A DNA stretch of 64,000 nt from Halichondria panicea (lineage: Eukaryota > Porifera > Demospongiae > Suberitida > Halichondriidae). Both the position numbers and the translations under genes were made by a program. Shown here one piece after another: positions 13,701 through 25,497 of the stretch; the stretch's first letter is position 1; each line of letters starts with the position of its first letter. Location of the stretch: contig NC_087384.1 in NCBI RefSeq assembly GCF_963675165.1, forward strand, positions 3,060,501-3,124,500, given 5' to 3'. The notes under the pieces are model-generated. The model was not told the origin of the DNA, did not search any database, and was given only the letters and a program-made list of their open reading frames with translations.

Positions 13701-16700
13701 TAGACCATGCTGCTTCAGGCACACGGTGACAATAAGTTCCTCTAAAGTTTGTGGACATATGAGTTCTTGGTGGCTGGGTCTCAAAAGTGGGCGAGGCTTA
13801 ATGCCTGCTGTTCTTAATTTGTCAACCACAATTAGTGGTAATGGTTCGCGTGGAGATGGAGTGAAAAATGGAAATGCTTTTGAATCGAGTGGTAAGTTGT
13901 CGGGTGATCCTTGTTCAACTGGCCATTGGCATTTGTGTAACAGTGGATACTTAAGTAAATCTTTGCACTTGCGTTCGTCTTCATTGGGGTGAGGTCCGGA
14001 ATAGAGTCGTCCAATCAGAGAGCAGCACACGGAAATGAGAGAGAGATATAGGTCTGTGACAAAGGGTAGACCACTTGCAGTGTCGTCTGCCGACTCCTGG
14101 GGGCGTACTGTGCAGGCAAACCCCCACATAGCTTTGTCCGGAGTACTGTGCTCTCGACCACTCTTCATCTCAAACGTAAGTGTTACTGAGTAACCCTCAA
14201 TCTAAAACAAAAGGGGAAAATACAACTTAGTATGCCAGGACAACCATGGGTACATTGTAGGGCTACAAAATCTTTTGTAGCCCTACAATGTACTCCAGTA
14301 GATACTCCAGTAGAGACGCATATATGCCTGTCATTGACTGTCTTGACAGTCAATGACAGGCATATACATGTATGCGTCTCTACTGGAGTCTCTACATGTA
14401 CTGTACATGTACATTGTATAGCAACTTAGTGTAATGAAAATTAATGCCGGCATCCCATGTACACTATAAAAGATATATTTAATTACTAGGCCCTGTGCTT
14501 ACCTTGACAAGATCCTTTGGCCATCCTTTCCCGAGCACACTCCTGCTGCCAAAGCCATGAGTATTCCCCCCATACTCAGCCACTTTGGGACACGAAGGAG
14601 TGTCTCCAGCATACACTATAACCTTGTCATAGTCATACTGGGAGGAGGAGCGAGCATCAAACTTGAGGTAGAGGTTCTTTGCCCCAGGAAAGGTGACTGT
14701 TTCTTTGTACTTGTAGGTGTCGCGGACAGGGTGAATGGTCTCGATTGTGCGTCCTGTAGCCCAGGGGGAGGGAACACGAACCTCCAGTGACTCACTACCA
14801 TACAGCAAACCACATGACTGCATAGTATTGGGAGGGTGAGGATAACGTGCGGCATTGCACTCGTACATGTACATGTAGATACAATTATGTACGGGGTTGC
14901 ATATAACATATGTGATGTCCATTTACACTGACATTTTTCAAAACTACATGTACATGTACATGTAGCTATACAAGCATGCAGGTGAAATAAATTAATAGGC
15001 ATGTTACACGTACATTACATACCTGTGCAGTGAGTTGCGCCAGAGAGCTGAGTTGCCTTTGCAGAGCGTTAGCCATTTGTAGAGTGCATACTGAGGGATC
15101 ACTGATCACTACCAGTAGGGGCTGTAACACACAGCCCAGAGCTGAGCTTTTCAAGACCCGGTCAATGGCCGACAATCGAAACTGAATGTGGGTGCTTTGT
15201 TCCTCCTCTTCGGTGGTTGTTTCTGACGGGGACTCTTGAGCAGAGGGGAGAGTAGCAGCTAGTTTGATGAGCTCTTGTAGAGTGGCCTCACAGGAAGCGA
15301 ACAGACGCATGTCTTTACAGAGTCCTAATAATGCCTCCCGAGCAGCCTACAGCGATGAATGTAATGAATGTTGCAAGCTGCGTTGTGCTAATGCCACTCG
15401 CCATAAGTTTTGCTTTCGCTCAAAAAGTATTAGAGTGCATGTACATGTACATGTACACATATATATATAAATATATTATATAAAAGAAGTAATTTGAATG
15501 TTCAGGGTTTCATCTAGTGTCCTACATGTCCGACCTCCTCTGGATTTGTCTCTAAAATAACAATAGGTTGAAGGCTAGCAGTGTACATTCAAGCAGCTTT
15601 CGCAGCTCTTTTCTGACTCTTGCAGCTAACAAACAGCTCCTCCGGATTTGTCTCTAAAATAACAATAGGTTGAAGGCTAGCAGTGCACAGCTTTCGCAGC
15701 TCTTTTCTGACTCTTGTAGCAAACAAACAGCTAGCGCTTTAGTGCAAGACTAACTCATAAGTTGAATAGAAAGTTTGTGCAGCTATGAAAGATTCTAAAG
15801 AGATTGCAACAGCCTTCACTGTGAGTCAAACAAGCCATAACTCTAGAAAGAAGTTTTAGTTTGCAAATCCACGAATCAAATCCTAGAGAGCGTGGCTAGA
15901 AGCCTATAGAAGCTGTTAGTTTTCGTCGCATTGCAACTGTTGAGCAGTTACAGCTGGAACAGACACACAGACAGCTTTACTGTATCCCTCATGCGGCTAC
16001 GCCTCGAGGCAAAATGACTTAATATACATGTACATTACATGTACATATCATGTACACCGTCACGTACAATGTACACTGTCTACAGACATGTACATGTAGG
16101 TATACATGTAGGAACCTAATACCCTAATTTATCGGACAGCAAAAAATAATTATTTTGGAAATTGTCCGGAACAGATTTTTATACAGCATGCGAAGTGTCC
16201 GGAATAATTAGAACATGCAAGCAAGCAACTGCATGCGAGCTAGCTAAGTTTAATAGAACAGTGTGCGACTGAATAGTTGCACTAGCTATCTAAAACTAGC
16301 TACTTAACTGCAGCACTCTAAGTCTTGTCTTACTTGCCGTCTGTGATCGTGAATGGTGAATGTAACTCAAAATATTGTCCAGATATTTAGTAATATTAGT
16401 AATATTAAAGCACTGGAGTGTCCGTTGTATTAGAACAACGAAAATTGCCCAAAAGAGTGTCCAGGGTAATTAGAAGTGTCCGATAAATTAGAAGATATAC
16501 GGTACATATTTTAAGACCAACTTACAAGTGCAACACAGCTAGTTGTGAAGTGTGCACCAAGTTTACAACATACACGTTTACCACATTTAATTGTAACTTA
16601 CATCCAATTCGATTGTTAGCTCATCATCATCTTGTACGCTGTCTGACGCTTCACTTTCTTTCTTGTCAGTCTCTTGAAGCGCAAAGGTCACTCGTCGGAG

Positions 16701-19700
16701 ACTCAGGCTCATGAGCATGGAGGCACAGTGTAAACTGGGTGTCATCACCTAGTAGTTAGTACAGGGTCATAAAAATAACAAGAGTACTGAAGTGCTAACC
16801 CGCGACTGTTCTGTTGACATAATAGACATGCACCATGGACTAGGATATCACAGCAAAGAACCCTAGAGTCTTAAACTAAAAAATATGCTCAGCATGGAGG
16901 ATCAGCAAAGAAGCATTCCAAGACAACAAACCAAAATCACAATTCTAGCTTTCTACTTTAGTGATCCTTTTCCATTGTTCCTGGTATGGGACTGCAAATA
17001 AGTGTCTCGAATAAAGGCCGTGTGTAGCTACATGTAGCTACAATGTACATGTACTCGTGCAGCCAAGTGCAAGTGCAGCTTTTGCTCGATTCGACAACGA
17101 AGCTTTAATATTAAAATCTGCCACTTTCATGCTGAAAAACACAGTGCTATAATTATGGCATTCAGGTGAGCAAACTCAGAATACACAGACAAACGACAAA
17201 CCAACCGACTACTACACGTATAACCTGCTGGCCACAGCCCGGCCTTGGGTTAACAAGTCATAAAGCTACATGTACACCCAACAATGGACTTGGTGTTTGG
17301 CTACTAAAAATTACCAAAACACAAAAACCGGTAAAGAATGATTACAGTGTCATGCATGCTAGCTTCAGTTTATTATGTTTTTATTTCTTCTCAAGTCATG
17401 ATACATACATGTATGATTACACACCCTCACTTACAGGGCTGAGTGCAGCCAGAGTGGATAGCTGATCCTCTGGCAACTGGAAGCACTTTCTCAGCGGGTC
17501 AATGGAGTTAGTCAGCACCGACTCCCTCAGTAAGGGCATCACACTGAAGGTAACAAGTACACAGTGATTCAGAGAACTAGGTACATGTACATACATGTAA
17601 GGCGACCCAAGCTAGTAAGAACAACAGTACCTTCAATCCACATAATTATACGTAGTGGCGTTAAAAGTCAAGAGTGGAGGAGGAGGATAGAAGCCAAAAT
17701 ACTATACACATATACTACAGTACTGTAAATGTATGAGAATGATCAGGGCCTTACCTGATGTGTGCAGGGGAGGGTGTGAATGATGTCTGCATACTGGAGA
17801 CCAGGTTGGTGAGAAGCTCGTCCCTCAAGGTTACCAACTCAGGACTACGGGAGTCTGAAAGCACAGAGATACAATACACTAATCTACATGTATATAATTA
17901 TTATGATGATGACACTGCCTATTTCCTTCCACTAGCCAATGTGGCGAGTTTGGAAGGACAAAACACTAACTACATAATGTAAGAGAAGAGCTACAGAATA
18001 CACTGTAGCTGCGTCTTACATGTACCGTACTAACTGCTGGGTCAACAGCAGAGCATACATGTACATGTATTAACCAGTATTTGTGTAACACATCTGAAGG
18101 GTTATCGCCATGATCAATGAAATATAATGTGCGCCTAACTACCAAGTGAGTTCATTAAGAAGGCTAATAATGTGCATACACATACAAGCATCTTAACACT
18201 GGGTACATGACTCACCAGCTTCCAGGAGAGTGTTGATGAAGGTTGGGGATTCCGGGTCCGTCAGGAACAGAATTTCAGCATTTCGACTATGCAAAATGCA
18301 ATACATGTACCATACTTAAAAATCACTCTACAGGTATCATTCAGGTGTGTTGTTCGTGCCACATTACATAAGACTGAATTGTATATGAGGCAGCAAATCG
18401 GTACCTGATGATTCTGTGGACCTCGGTGAGCAGGGGAGCAGGACAGTCCTTGTTGAGCAGGAGAGCCCACACCAAACTCCTGAATAGATAAACAAAGATT
18501 GCTTTTTAGAAGCTCTGGACATGCTACACTTGTGTATACACTGTATGTTAGCTGGATACACGCTAAGGCTCACCAAACCCTTTCCTTGAGTGGAGACAGC
18601 TGCTCCTCAGTAAAGGATGGATTACTGATGAAAGCAGGGAGCACAGCCTGCACATGAGTGTACATGTGTATATATATTACATGCTCGTGACAACACAGTT
18701 ATGCACATGTACATGTAGTGAAAATAATACAGTAAGAATCATACGTACAGGTCATTATTAATTTTCCACCCTAAGAGATTATGTATGTAGTATCCTCACA
18801 GGACAATCATAGGACCCGCACCCACCTGTAGAGTGACAATGATGACTTGTACATTGCCCCAACTCTCCACCGCCACACTACTCCCCAGTAGGTCACAACA
18901 CTGACTCAGGAACGACAGAGGTAGTGAGTGCAGCACTAAGTTAGGAAACTCAAGCCCCGGAACTAGGCGGCAAGACTCCACCCCTATGTGTCTCAGTAGA
19001 AAGGAAATGGCCGAAGTTATGCAAAGTGTGTGGGAGTTGTCTTCATTTTGTTCCAGTTGTGGGTCACTGTTCCGTTCTAGTTTTCCCAGACGTTCGTCTA
19101 AGTGGTGGGATGAAACTTTGACCTTCCCAGCACAGTTCCACACGTCTATCCAATCATCGTTGGTTGTCCACACGCACAGGTTGCGGGGATCATAGCAAGC
19201 AGCTGTCATAAAAGAAGCATTATAATTATGTACAGTACATGACAAAGTATTTGTACACGCTAATGTCAAGCCTAGTCTATTTTAGTGTAGCAGATATATC
19301 TAGTTACATGTGCAATGTACATTGCATGTACACTATGCCCAGAATTGATGTACAAGTATAAGTGTAATAGCGAATAAAAATGGAAAGCAAGTTTAGGAGC
19401 TTATAATTATACATGTAGATTCCTTTTTACTTTCAGATGGACTGTGAGCAGGAAATCTTAACTGACAAATAATTTTTATTACATGCATTGTACATGTGTC
19501 TAACTATTATTTAGTACATGCATGTACTCACCCATATTTGCGAGGCCAGCCCCTCGAGTGAGGGCACAGTGTAACTGACTAGTAGACTGGAGATCGGCCT
19601 GAGAGACAAGCTTTCCTGTGTGCAGACTATAGCAGAAGTTGTAACAGAGAGCCTTTGATGAGTGACTCTGTGCTCCAAACAACCCAGCACGACCACTCCC

Positions 19701-22700
19701 ACTACTGGACGGGGCACAGAGGAGGACGAGGGAGGAGCCAGTTGTGTAGGCCGTACTCCGTCGAATGGTGTGGATAGAGAGACCCATACTCGTCAGAGGG
19801 GCTGGGAGGGTATAATATAAATGACACATGTACATGTAGTTAGATCATGTGGGTTATATACAAGTAGCCGTGGGCTCACAGAGGAGTCAGGACTCTGAAG
19901 TTTGACCCTAGCCTACAACGTACTATGAAGTTTAGACACTGAGTTATGATAAGCTTTCTTGTTACCATCACGAATTCATGCACTCCCAGTTCCATCAATA
20001 CATAGATTCACAATATCTATGACAGTTTCAACTCTGACATTGGCGTATTTTATATGTACATGTACATGTACATGTAGGCCTACATTGGTATGTACAGCTT
20101 TCACAGTAAACTTTTATATGAAGATGAATTACAGAATGTATACACTGATAGTCATACAGTCTCAAATTTGGGGGTGGGGGTGGGGGGTGCAATGGGTGCT
20201 CTAGCCAAGCAGAGTATCACCCTTTCATACAGTACAATCTCAAGCGCACTCACTGCTGTCATCTTTGGACTGGGCCACTAAGGAGGCGAGAGCAGACGCG
20301 TTGCCGGTAGCATGAGATGGGTTGTTTCTCAGTAGAGCCTTCATCACATCAGGATTCTTCTCAATGTCAGCTATTGTGCGAAAAATATACTTGCGCTCCC
20401 CATGAGGAACTAGTGTCGGCTGGTCATCACTGTCTGACTCTGGGTACTGGGGCGGGGGGAGGGGAGAGGTACATGTACTTAATAGGGCTTACACAGGAGA
20501 CTACTATTAAGACATTTCATCACGACACTGAAACACTAACACTGATGAACTACATGTACATGTGACAATGATGTGTACATGTACATTGTAACTAGCAGTC
20601 CACAATTGTCATTGAATACTAATGAATTGTTACTAGGACATGAACCCTTCCCCTCTTTTCAAGCACTCTAGACAGTCATGCACACACACATACACAATAA
20701 CATACCTCCATCTTGAGAGCCTGCACATAAACGGGGTGCTGCTTGAGCTTCTCTGAGCTGAGAGGGTGAGGGATGGTCTCAGTGGACTTGAGAGCGTACA
20801 ACCAGTAGACAAATGACCCATCAGAGAGGATCTGCACTGTGTGCAGCTGCTCCGACACACCCTCCACCATTTGCACACCTCCACACAACTGTTTGTGTGT
20901 GTGAGAAGAGTTATAAAAAGGGTACAAAGTCCTTCTACTCTCCATTGATCACACGAAATTAAGTTACTGTACAAAATGTACGTGCATCATAATTTACGAA
21001 CATGTACATGTACATTATGGTATCTGTGTAGCTGGTTATTTTTGGGAATTAAATAATTCTACCGCAATAGGTTCAACGTCAATATCTTGAGCTATAAAAA
21101 TATTTAAGGGCACCTCATACGAAGTTTGCACCAACAAAATTACCCGCTATACGGTATATAAATTATAAGTACTGTAAATACAGTTATTTCTTCACCATTC
21201 ATTCATAGTACGCACACATTACCTCTAATGTGTCAGTGTCCAGCCTAGTGCAGGTGATGATCTCCTCTCCCCCCTCCTCACGTAGCTGGAACAGTAGCAA
21301 CTGTCTTCCCACCAACAGGACCCACCCTGGAGCTATCTCCCGAGAGGCGTACACGTATCCTCGGATAGTGCCACGCTTTCCAGTGCCCATTTTGAGCAAG
21401 TGCTTTAGTGACGAGCTGGTCACATAAACAAATTGGCCGTTAAAGGCAATCGACCTGGATCCTGTGTGTGCGTGGGTGGAGGGTGGTATTGGGGAGAAAA
21501 GTATATACATTTATATAGGTACATATACATGTACTGAAATCAAAACGGCCAATTTTAGTTTGAGAGACAATTGTAGCACATGCATGCATGTACAACTGTA
21601 CATGTACATACAGATTGTTGTGAATGCAAGCTCAACTGTGGTTACAATTAATCTACGCGCATTGTGTGCACAATACCCATTGAAGACGACAATAGCTAAT
21701 CAAACTAACCTGATCCCTCTTTTTCAGTGCTTTGTACGAGACCATCATCATAGCTCCAACAGAGGAAATGGACATCAGCTGTAAGCGTGGATGACTCCTC
21801 CTGATTATCTCTTTCTTGAAGCAGTTTGTCCAGTATGCCTGCGAGAACAACAATATGGCAGTCACTATTTGTTGGCCGTAATCTAAGTTGACATTGCATA
21901 ACTTATAATAATTATATTTAATATACATTTGTACATGTACAAAATGGAAAGAAAACAGCACTACATAAATGCAACACACTCTCACACCATCAAGTTTCCT
22001 TTACAGTAAAGTAAGGGATTACTTTCACTCCACTACATGAAAGTGCAGACCTACACATAGATTCCATACTGTTTCAATGTAAACATGTGAACAACAGAGC
22101 AAAGAGTTACCTGGTACTAGAAGATTGAGCTCTGGGTAAGTGGTCTCCAGAGATTGAAGCATGTGCACAGTACGCAGCAGCAAGCTCCCGGTCCCACTGT
22201 GAAAGAATTATAATTATTAGCAAGCTTCCATAGTGCGAGCGTGAATAAAGATTGTTGAAGCACACATACACATGTATACACGTGTACTGTACAAGTATGC
22301 AGCAACTCACACAGCCACTCCGAGTGCCACAAGTGCTGATGCAGCATTCTGCACCAAAGAAGCATCCCCTGCCCCCTCTTGTGCTGAGGCCAGCCATGAT
22401 CTGAGCATGCTCTCCAGCCCACTGATGCATTCTTGAGGCTCTGAGCTGAGAGTAAGTGGCTCACACGCACGCAGTGACTCCAATAAGATGTGAGCAGTCT
22501 CCGATGACAACCCTGGGTCTACTACACTGAGGGACTTGAGCATTGGAAAGATAAGGATAAGGCTGATCCGAGATGCAAAGGAACCAGCCTGGGTATTGGA
22601 CGATTGAGAGATGGTGTTCATTTCACTGGCACTGGAGGCTCGCTTTGATTGGGACTCTTTCAATGCTCGCCATAAACCCTTTAGGGCACTTCGTCTGTAC

Positions 22701-22942
22701 TCTATTAAACTAGCATAAGCAGTGTTTTTCGTGCTACATTCTTTTTGTATTATTGTAGCTAACTCAGTTGGTGTTTTTCCATCAAGGACCGGTAATTCGT
22801 AGTCGTCTTCTCCTAATTCAGTAACTCCATTTGGAACTTCGACGAGATCAGCAACACAGACAAGACCATCATGAAGGAGTAACCTGTCCTCACTGACAGC
22901 TATCCACTGGAACAGGTCAGCTGTCTTTGCTGCTGAAGACAT
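1..22942 (-). CDS. HECTD4: HECTD4-like giant E3 ubiquitin ligase, N-terminal part (3' end beyond window)
   Basis: This is a very large multi-exon gene read leftwards and cut by the left edge. The start is the ATG at 22942 (MSSAAKTADLFQW); an in-frame ATG at 22957 is possible. I count about 36 exons joined by GT-AG introns. Main ones are about 22313-22942, 22105-22198, 21710-21840, 21222-21462, 20706-20890, 20254-20447, 19531-19802, 18826-19203, 13329-14202, 8660-9796, 568-2409, 256-440 and 1-163. Visible domains are a propeller-like N-terminal region (FVYVTSSSLKHLLKMGTGKR), a CUB-like beta-sandwich (14503-14820, VTFPGAKNLYLKFDARSSSQ) and a B30.2/SPRY domain split over exons at 7943-8094 and 7500-7703 (GCGWVQGEEGGI, VYFTLNGE, FPFLHVQK). 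The leftmost exon (FLQLKHLNNQL, PFLFYDRKI) resembles the region preceding the HECT module in giant HECT ligases. The HECT catalytic domain should lie beyond base 1 and is not seen. HECTD4 is preferred to HERC1 (no RCC1 repeats) and ZZEF1 (no EF-hand or ZZ domain seen). Assignment is from remembered family features. Confidence 0.72.
3580..4124. mobile_element. Fold-back element with inverted arms of about 115 bp
   Basis: The left arm at about 3580-3695 and right arm at about 4010-4124 are inverse copies over about 115 bp with few mismatches. Landmarks are TCCGACTAGAAAAACATTTG, GCTAGGATTGGCCAGGGGAA and AAGCGTGGAAACAAGAAATC in the left arm, and their complements in the right arm. The loop is about 315 bp with no transposase. 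It lies in a HECTD4-like intron (2410-4437), which otherwise shows only AT-rich sequence. Confidence 0.85.
5101..5334. mobile_element. MITE, TACCGTATAGCGCGAAATTTT family
   Basis: A compact 234-bp element with near-perfect terminal inverted repeats: TACCGTATAGCGCGAAATTT on the left and AAATTTCGCGCTATACGGTA on the right, TA at both ends. No coding capacity. Eroded ends of the same family appear near 21140, 31086 and 34850. It lies in a HECTD4-like intron. Confidence 0.85.
7719..7747. repeat. GT dinucleotide microsatellite
   Basis: About 14 GT units in the intron just upstream (in gene orientation) of the second SPRY exon of the HECTD4-like gene. Confidence 0.9.
14251..14292. repeat. Perfect 20-bp-stem hairpin
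   Basis: TACATTGTAGGGCTACAAAA pairs exactly with TTTTGTAGCCCTACAATGTA across a 2-base loop. It lies in a HECTD4-like intron, directly before a second large hairpin. Confidence 0.9.
14304..14389. repeat. Long hairpin, stem about 38 bp
   Basis: ACTCCAGTAGAGACGCATA with TATGCCTGTCATTGACTGTC forms an inverse copy with GACAGTCAATGACAGGCATA and TATGCGTCTCTACTGGAGT. The pairing is interrupted only by a small ACATG bulge on the right arm. The sequence could be a cruciform, a small MITE or a precursor-like RNA hairpin. The host intron is transcribed from the other strand. Confidence 0.85.
15354..16021 (+). repeat. Dispersed repeat (GCGGCTACGCCTCGAGGCA family), long copy with internal tandem duplication
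   Basis: It begins TGTTGCAAGCTGCGTTGTGC and ends ATGCGGCTACGCCTCGAGGC, as does the shorter copy at 40243-40472. Inside, a block of about 95 bp is duplicated in tandem (15536-15735: CTCTAAAATAACAATAGGTT, GAAGGCTAGCAGTG, CAGCTCTTTTCTGACTCTTG). No open frame of note. It lies in a HECTD4-like intron. Confidence 0.65.
16122..16506. mobile_element. MITE-like element with CTAATTTATCGGAC ends
   Basis: The left end TACCCTAATTTATCGGACA and right end TGTCCGATAAATTAGAAG are inverted. GTGTCCGGAATAATTAGAA-type sub-terminal repeats occur on both sides. The element is about 380 bp and has no coding capacity. It lies in a HECTD4-like intron. Confidence 0.6.
16781..17240 (+). repeat. GAATAAAGGCCG dispersed repeat copy
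   Basis: It contains GAAGTGCTAACCCGCGACTG, CACAATTCTAGCTTTCTACT, CTCGAATAAAGGCCGTGTGT, GCCACTTTCATGCTGAAAAA and the CAGACAAACGACAAACCAAC tail. It lies in a HECTD4-like intron, plus orientation, antisense to the host gene. Confidence 0.6.
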
Positions 22943-23243
22943 TATATCCACCCACAACTTAACTCAGGACAGGCTTCATTTTCTCAAACCTGGGTGTGCA
23001 TATTGTAACCATTACTGTCTGAGCAAGGTAAGGAGAATATATATACAGCTTACTTTCTTCAATGGGGAGTGCTCATAGACTTCTAAACGAGCTTGTCATC
23101 AATGGTAGATGATCACATGAAAGTCAGATGACCGCTAGACATAATTATAATAGCTGATGAAATTGACCTTTTAACCTTTAATATCTGGCAGTTGTTCTAG
23201 ACTAGACTCGACTCGACTCTACTCGAACTCGTACTCAATATAA
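22943..23243. promoter_or_regulatory. Shared promoter region, HECTD4-like / RNF5-like
   Basis: About 300 bp separate the start codons of two divergent genes, so this stretch must hold both 5' UTRs and core promoters. I see no TATA box in a convincing position. CACATG occurs near 23112. A short run of repeated ACTCG units lies at about 23204-23235, just upstream of the RNF5-like ATG. That it is bidirectional is inferred from geometry only. Confidence 0.5.
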
Positions 23244-25141
23244 ATGGCTAGTCCTTCAGCTAGTGACACACCTGACGACAAGGAGGGGCTGGGAGGAGAC
23301 TCTAGGTTTGAATGTAACATCTGCTTCGAGCAAGCCAGCGATGCTGTGGTCAGTATGTGTGGCCATCTGTTCTGGTAAGTCAACGGTACCGGTCTAGACT
23401 GGTCCACAAAGTTTTACTGTACTTTCAGGCATGCACAATAAACATACATCTGTCGTATGCACTGTAAATCATGTATATTCTTCATCCATGCACACACTAC
23501 CTGTACCCTCTTCATGCTGACCAATAAAGCTGGCCGTGTATCCATCGGGTAAGCTCATATACGCAGCGTTTTCATCACATGACCGTGACATCATATAATT
23601 ATTATGATCTATAAAAATAAGAATTACTAAGGGGTTAAGGTTAACCTAGCACTATCGATTAAAGCATTTGTTTTCTTCCTGTAGTGGATTGATTCTCGTC
23701 CGAACAATGCTACGTGCCCAGTGTGCAAGTCAGTAATAGACAGAGAGAAGGTGATCCCCCTCTATGGTAGGGGGGCTAAAGAACAGACTGATCCCCGAGA
23801 TAAAGTGCCCCCCAGACCCCAGGGGCAGAGGGAGGAACCACAACACCCACAACACCAGGTGAATCCTTGTGTGATGTGTGTATTAGGCCTTCAAATCTAG
23901 TACATTTCTTCCCGTAGGTTATGGGCGGCTGGGATGGTATTCAAGTGTCATTTGGAATAGGAGCCATCCCCTTCACCATGATGGGAGGGGTGTGTGTGTG
24001 TGTTTGTCGATGTTAAAGATTAGCTGATAAATAATTAGGTTACCACATTCTCATTCAATGTGCCTTTCTATTCATTACAGCCAATATTTCAAATGTTCAA
24101 CTTCGGAAACGATGTACGAAGACGTAAGTCACATAATGATACTGTAAAATAAATGTTTAACTTTTTTGTACGAAATTATGTACCGTATTTACTTGATTTA
24201 ACGCCCATCTCGTTTAAACGCCCATGGAAAAAGCTCTCTTTGTCAATAAACGCCCATGTGTATGGGCGTGGCACTGTGGGTGGAGCTGAAGTAGCGCGTG
24301 GAACCAGTTTCAAGCATGGCAGCATAGAATAATAGATATTACTATTATTTTATGATGGAAGAGACACGGAGGGAGAAATACCACTCCTACGACTTCAGAT
24401 TTAAGCTGAGAGCTGTGGCAGCAGCCAAGATTAGCGCAATAACTGCTGCTGTGCAAGAGTTTGAAGTAGACATAACAATAAACACCCGTTTTGAATAAGT
24501 GCCCATCTCGTTTAAACACCCCCTCTACAGATGTTTCTAGGAGATTAAAGGCGTTTAGTCAAGTAAATACATACATAATAATACCTACTATTTCATGTAC
24601 ATGTACATACAATATGTACGCAATTGTTATGGTAGCACTGATGTATATGGTAGCCTATGAGGGATTTGTGTATTGTAGCATCTTCTTGTTGTTTAATAGA
24701 GTCACAAGCCGTCACTGTTGCATGAGTCTCTACATGGAGTTTGACTATATAGTCTACTGGTTCGCCTTGCAAGAGTGGCAGCTTACGAGTCTATGTGTTG
24801 TCTCAGAGGAGATACGACAGGCGCGGTGCAGCTAAAGTAATTAGCCTCTGATTACTTTCAGCAAAACATACGACGTAGGCGGGCGTTTGAATATGCACAA
24901 CGTGCACGCTTGGCTAGCTAAGTAATATAGTTATACATGGGATATAATGGCTCGATCAGTATAGTGACGTATAGGCCGGCCCGAGGATAAAAAAGCACTA
25001 ACGTATACATGCATGCATGCACATTATTCAAATGCAGCTGGAAGGCAAGTGAATCCAATACAACAGGCGAATGAACAGAAACTGGCTAGGATCTTTCTAA
25101 TTGTAGCCATTTTGGTACTTATTCTTATCATGTTCTCATGA
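23244..25141 (+). CDS. RNF185: RNF5/RNF185-type membrane-anchored RING E3 ubiquitin ligase
   Basis: Six exons give 180 codons plus stop: 23244-23374, 23530-23548 (a 19-nt microexon), 23685-23858, 23918-23989, 24081-24123 and 25038-25141. All phases agree and all introns are GT-AG. The protein has a C3HC4 RING near its N-terminus ([20 protein letters not shown], then CWPCIHRW from the microexon, then CPVC). The family signature VIPLYGRG follows, then a Gly/Phe-rich linker and a C-terminal hydrophobic anchor ([15 protein letters not shown]). Length and domain order match vertebrate RNF5 (180 aa) and RNF185, which are ER/mitochondrial outer-membrane ligases in protein quality control. Whether this is RNF5 or RNF185 cannot be decided; one ancestral gene is likely. 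The last intron carries a transposon-like insertion. The gene is divergent from the HECTD4-like gene and convergent with ataxin-2. Confidence 0.93.
24178..24573 (+). mobile_element. Pogo-like DNA transposon remnant with terminal inverted repeats
   Basis: Imperfect terminal inverted repeats bound this insert in the last intron of the RNF5-like gene: left ACCGTATTTACTTGATTTAA, right end reading inward ATGTATTTACTTGACTAAA. Sub-terminal copies of CGCCCATCTCGTTTAAA also occur at both sides. Inside, an open frame at 24352-24498 encodes 48 residues with [17 protein letters not shown] and AAVQEFEVD. These are the hallmarks of the helix-turn-helix DNA-binding domain at the N-terminus of pogo/Tigger-type transposases. 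The catalytic DDE part is absent, so this is a non-autonomous deletion derivative. Confidence 0.6.
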
Positions 25142-25497
25142 TCATAAATTAAATTTTTGTGTGTCTGTCGATAGCAATCACAAAACTCATCATGCATAGT
25201 ATGTCAGTTAGATTGTGTGTGTAATGATTTTATTATAATTTATGTTCATGCACTTCATTATTATCTCTAGACCTGCATATGCGCTCTTTGTAATGCACTG
25301 ATCGACAGTTGTGTATTGCAGTACGTTATTTTTTATTCTGAACAATACAATTAAACTCAACCAAAATTTAATGTCTCCATTGTTATATAACACACACAGA
25401 ACATCATACAAACTGCACCACAGGCTGATGTCATAAATAATTCTCTCTAATGAATTGCACCTAGCACAAATTATGTGTCTGACTCCACGGAAACTGA
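25142..25497. other. Tail-to-tail spacer, RNF5-like / ataxin-2
   Basis: These 356 bp lie between two facing stop codons and presumably hold both 3' UTRs. The stretch is AT-rich. I see no further coding signal. Confidence 0.5.

Noticed and set aside
1-22942. HERC1, MYCBP2 or ZZEF1 as identity of the giant minus-strand gene
   Set aside because: No RCC1 repeats, RING/PHR modules, EF-hand or ZZ finger are visible. The SPRY plus CUB-like order with a propeller-like N-terminus fits HECTD4 best, though the HECT domain itself is outside the window.
24352-24498. Host gene or alternative exon of the RNF5-like gene
   Set aside because: The frame starts and stops inside a TIR-bounded insert, resembles a transposase HTH and cannot be spliced in phase into the neighbouring exons with good sites.
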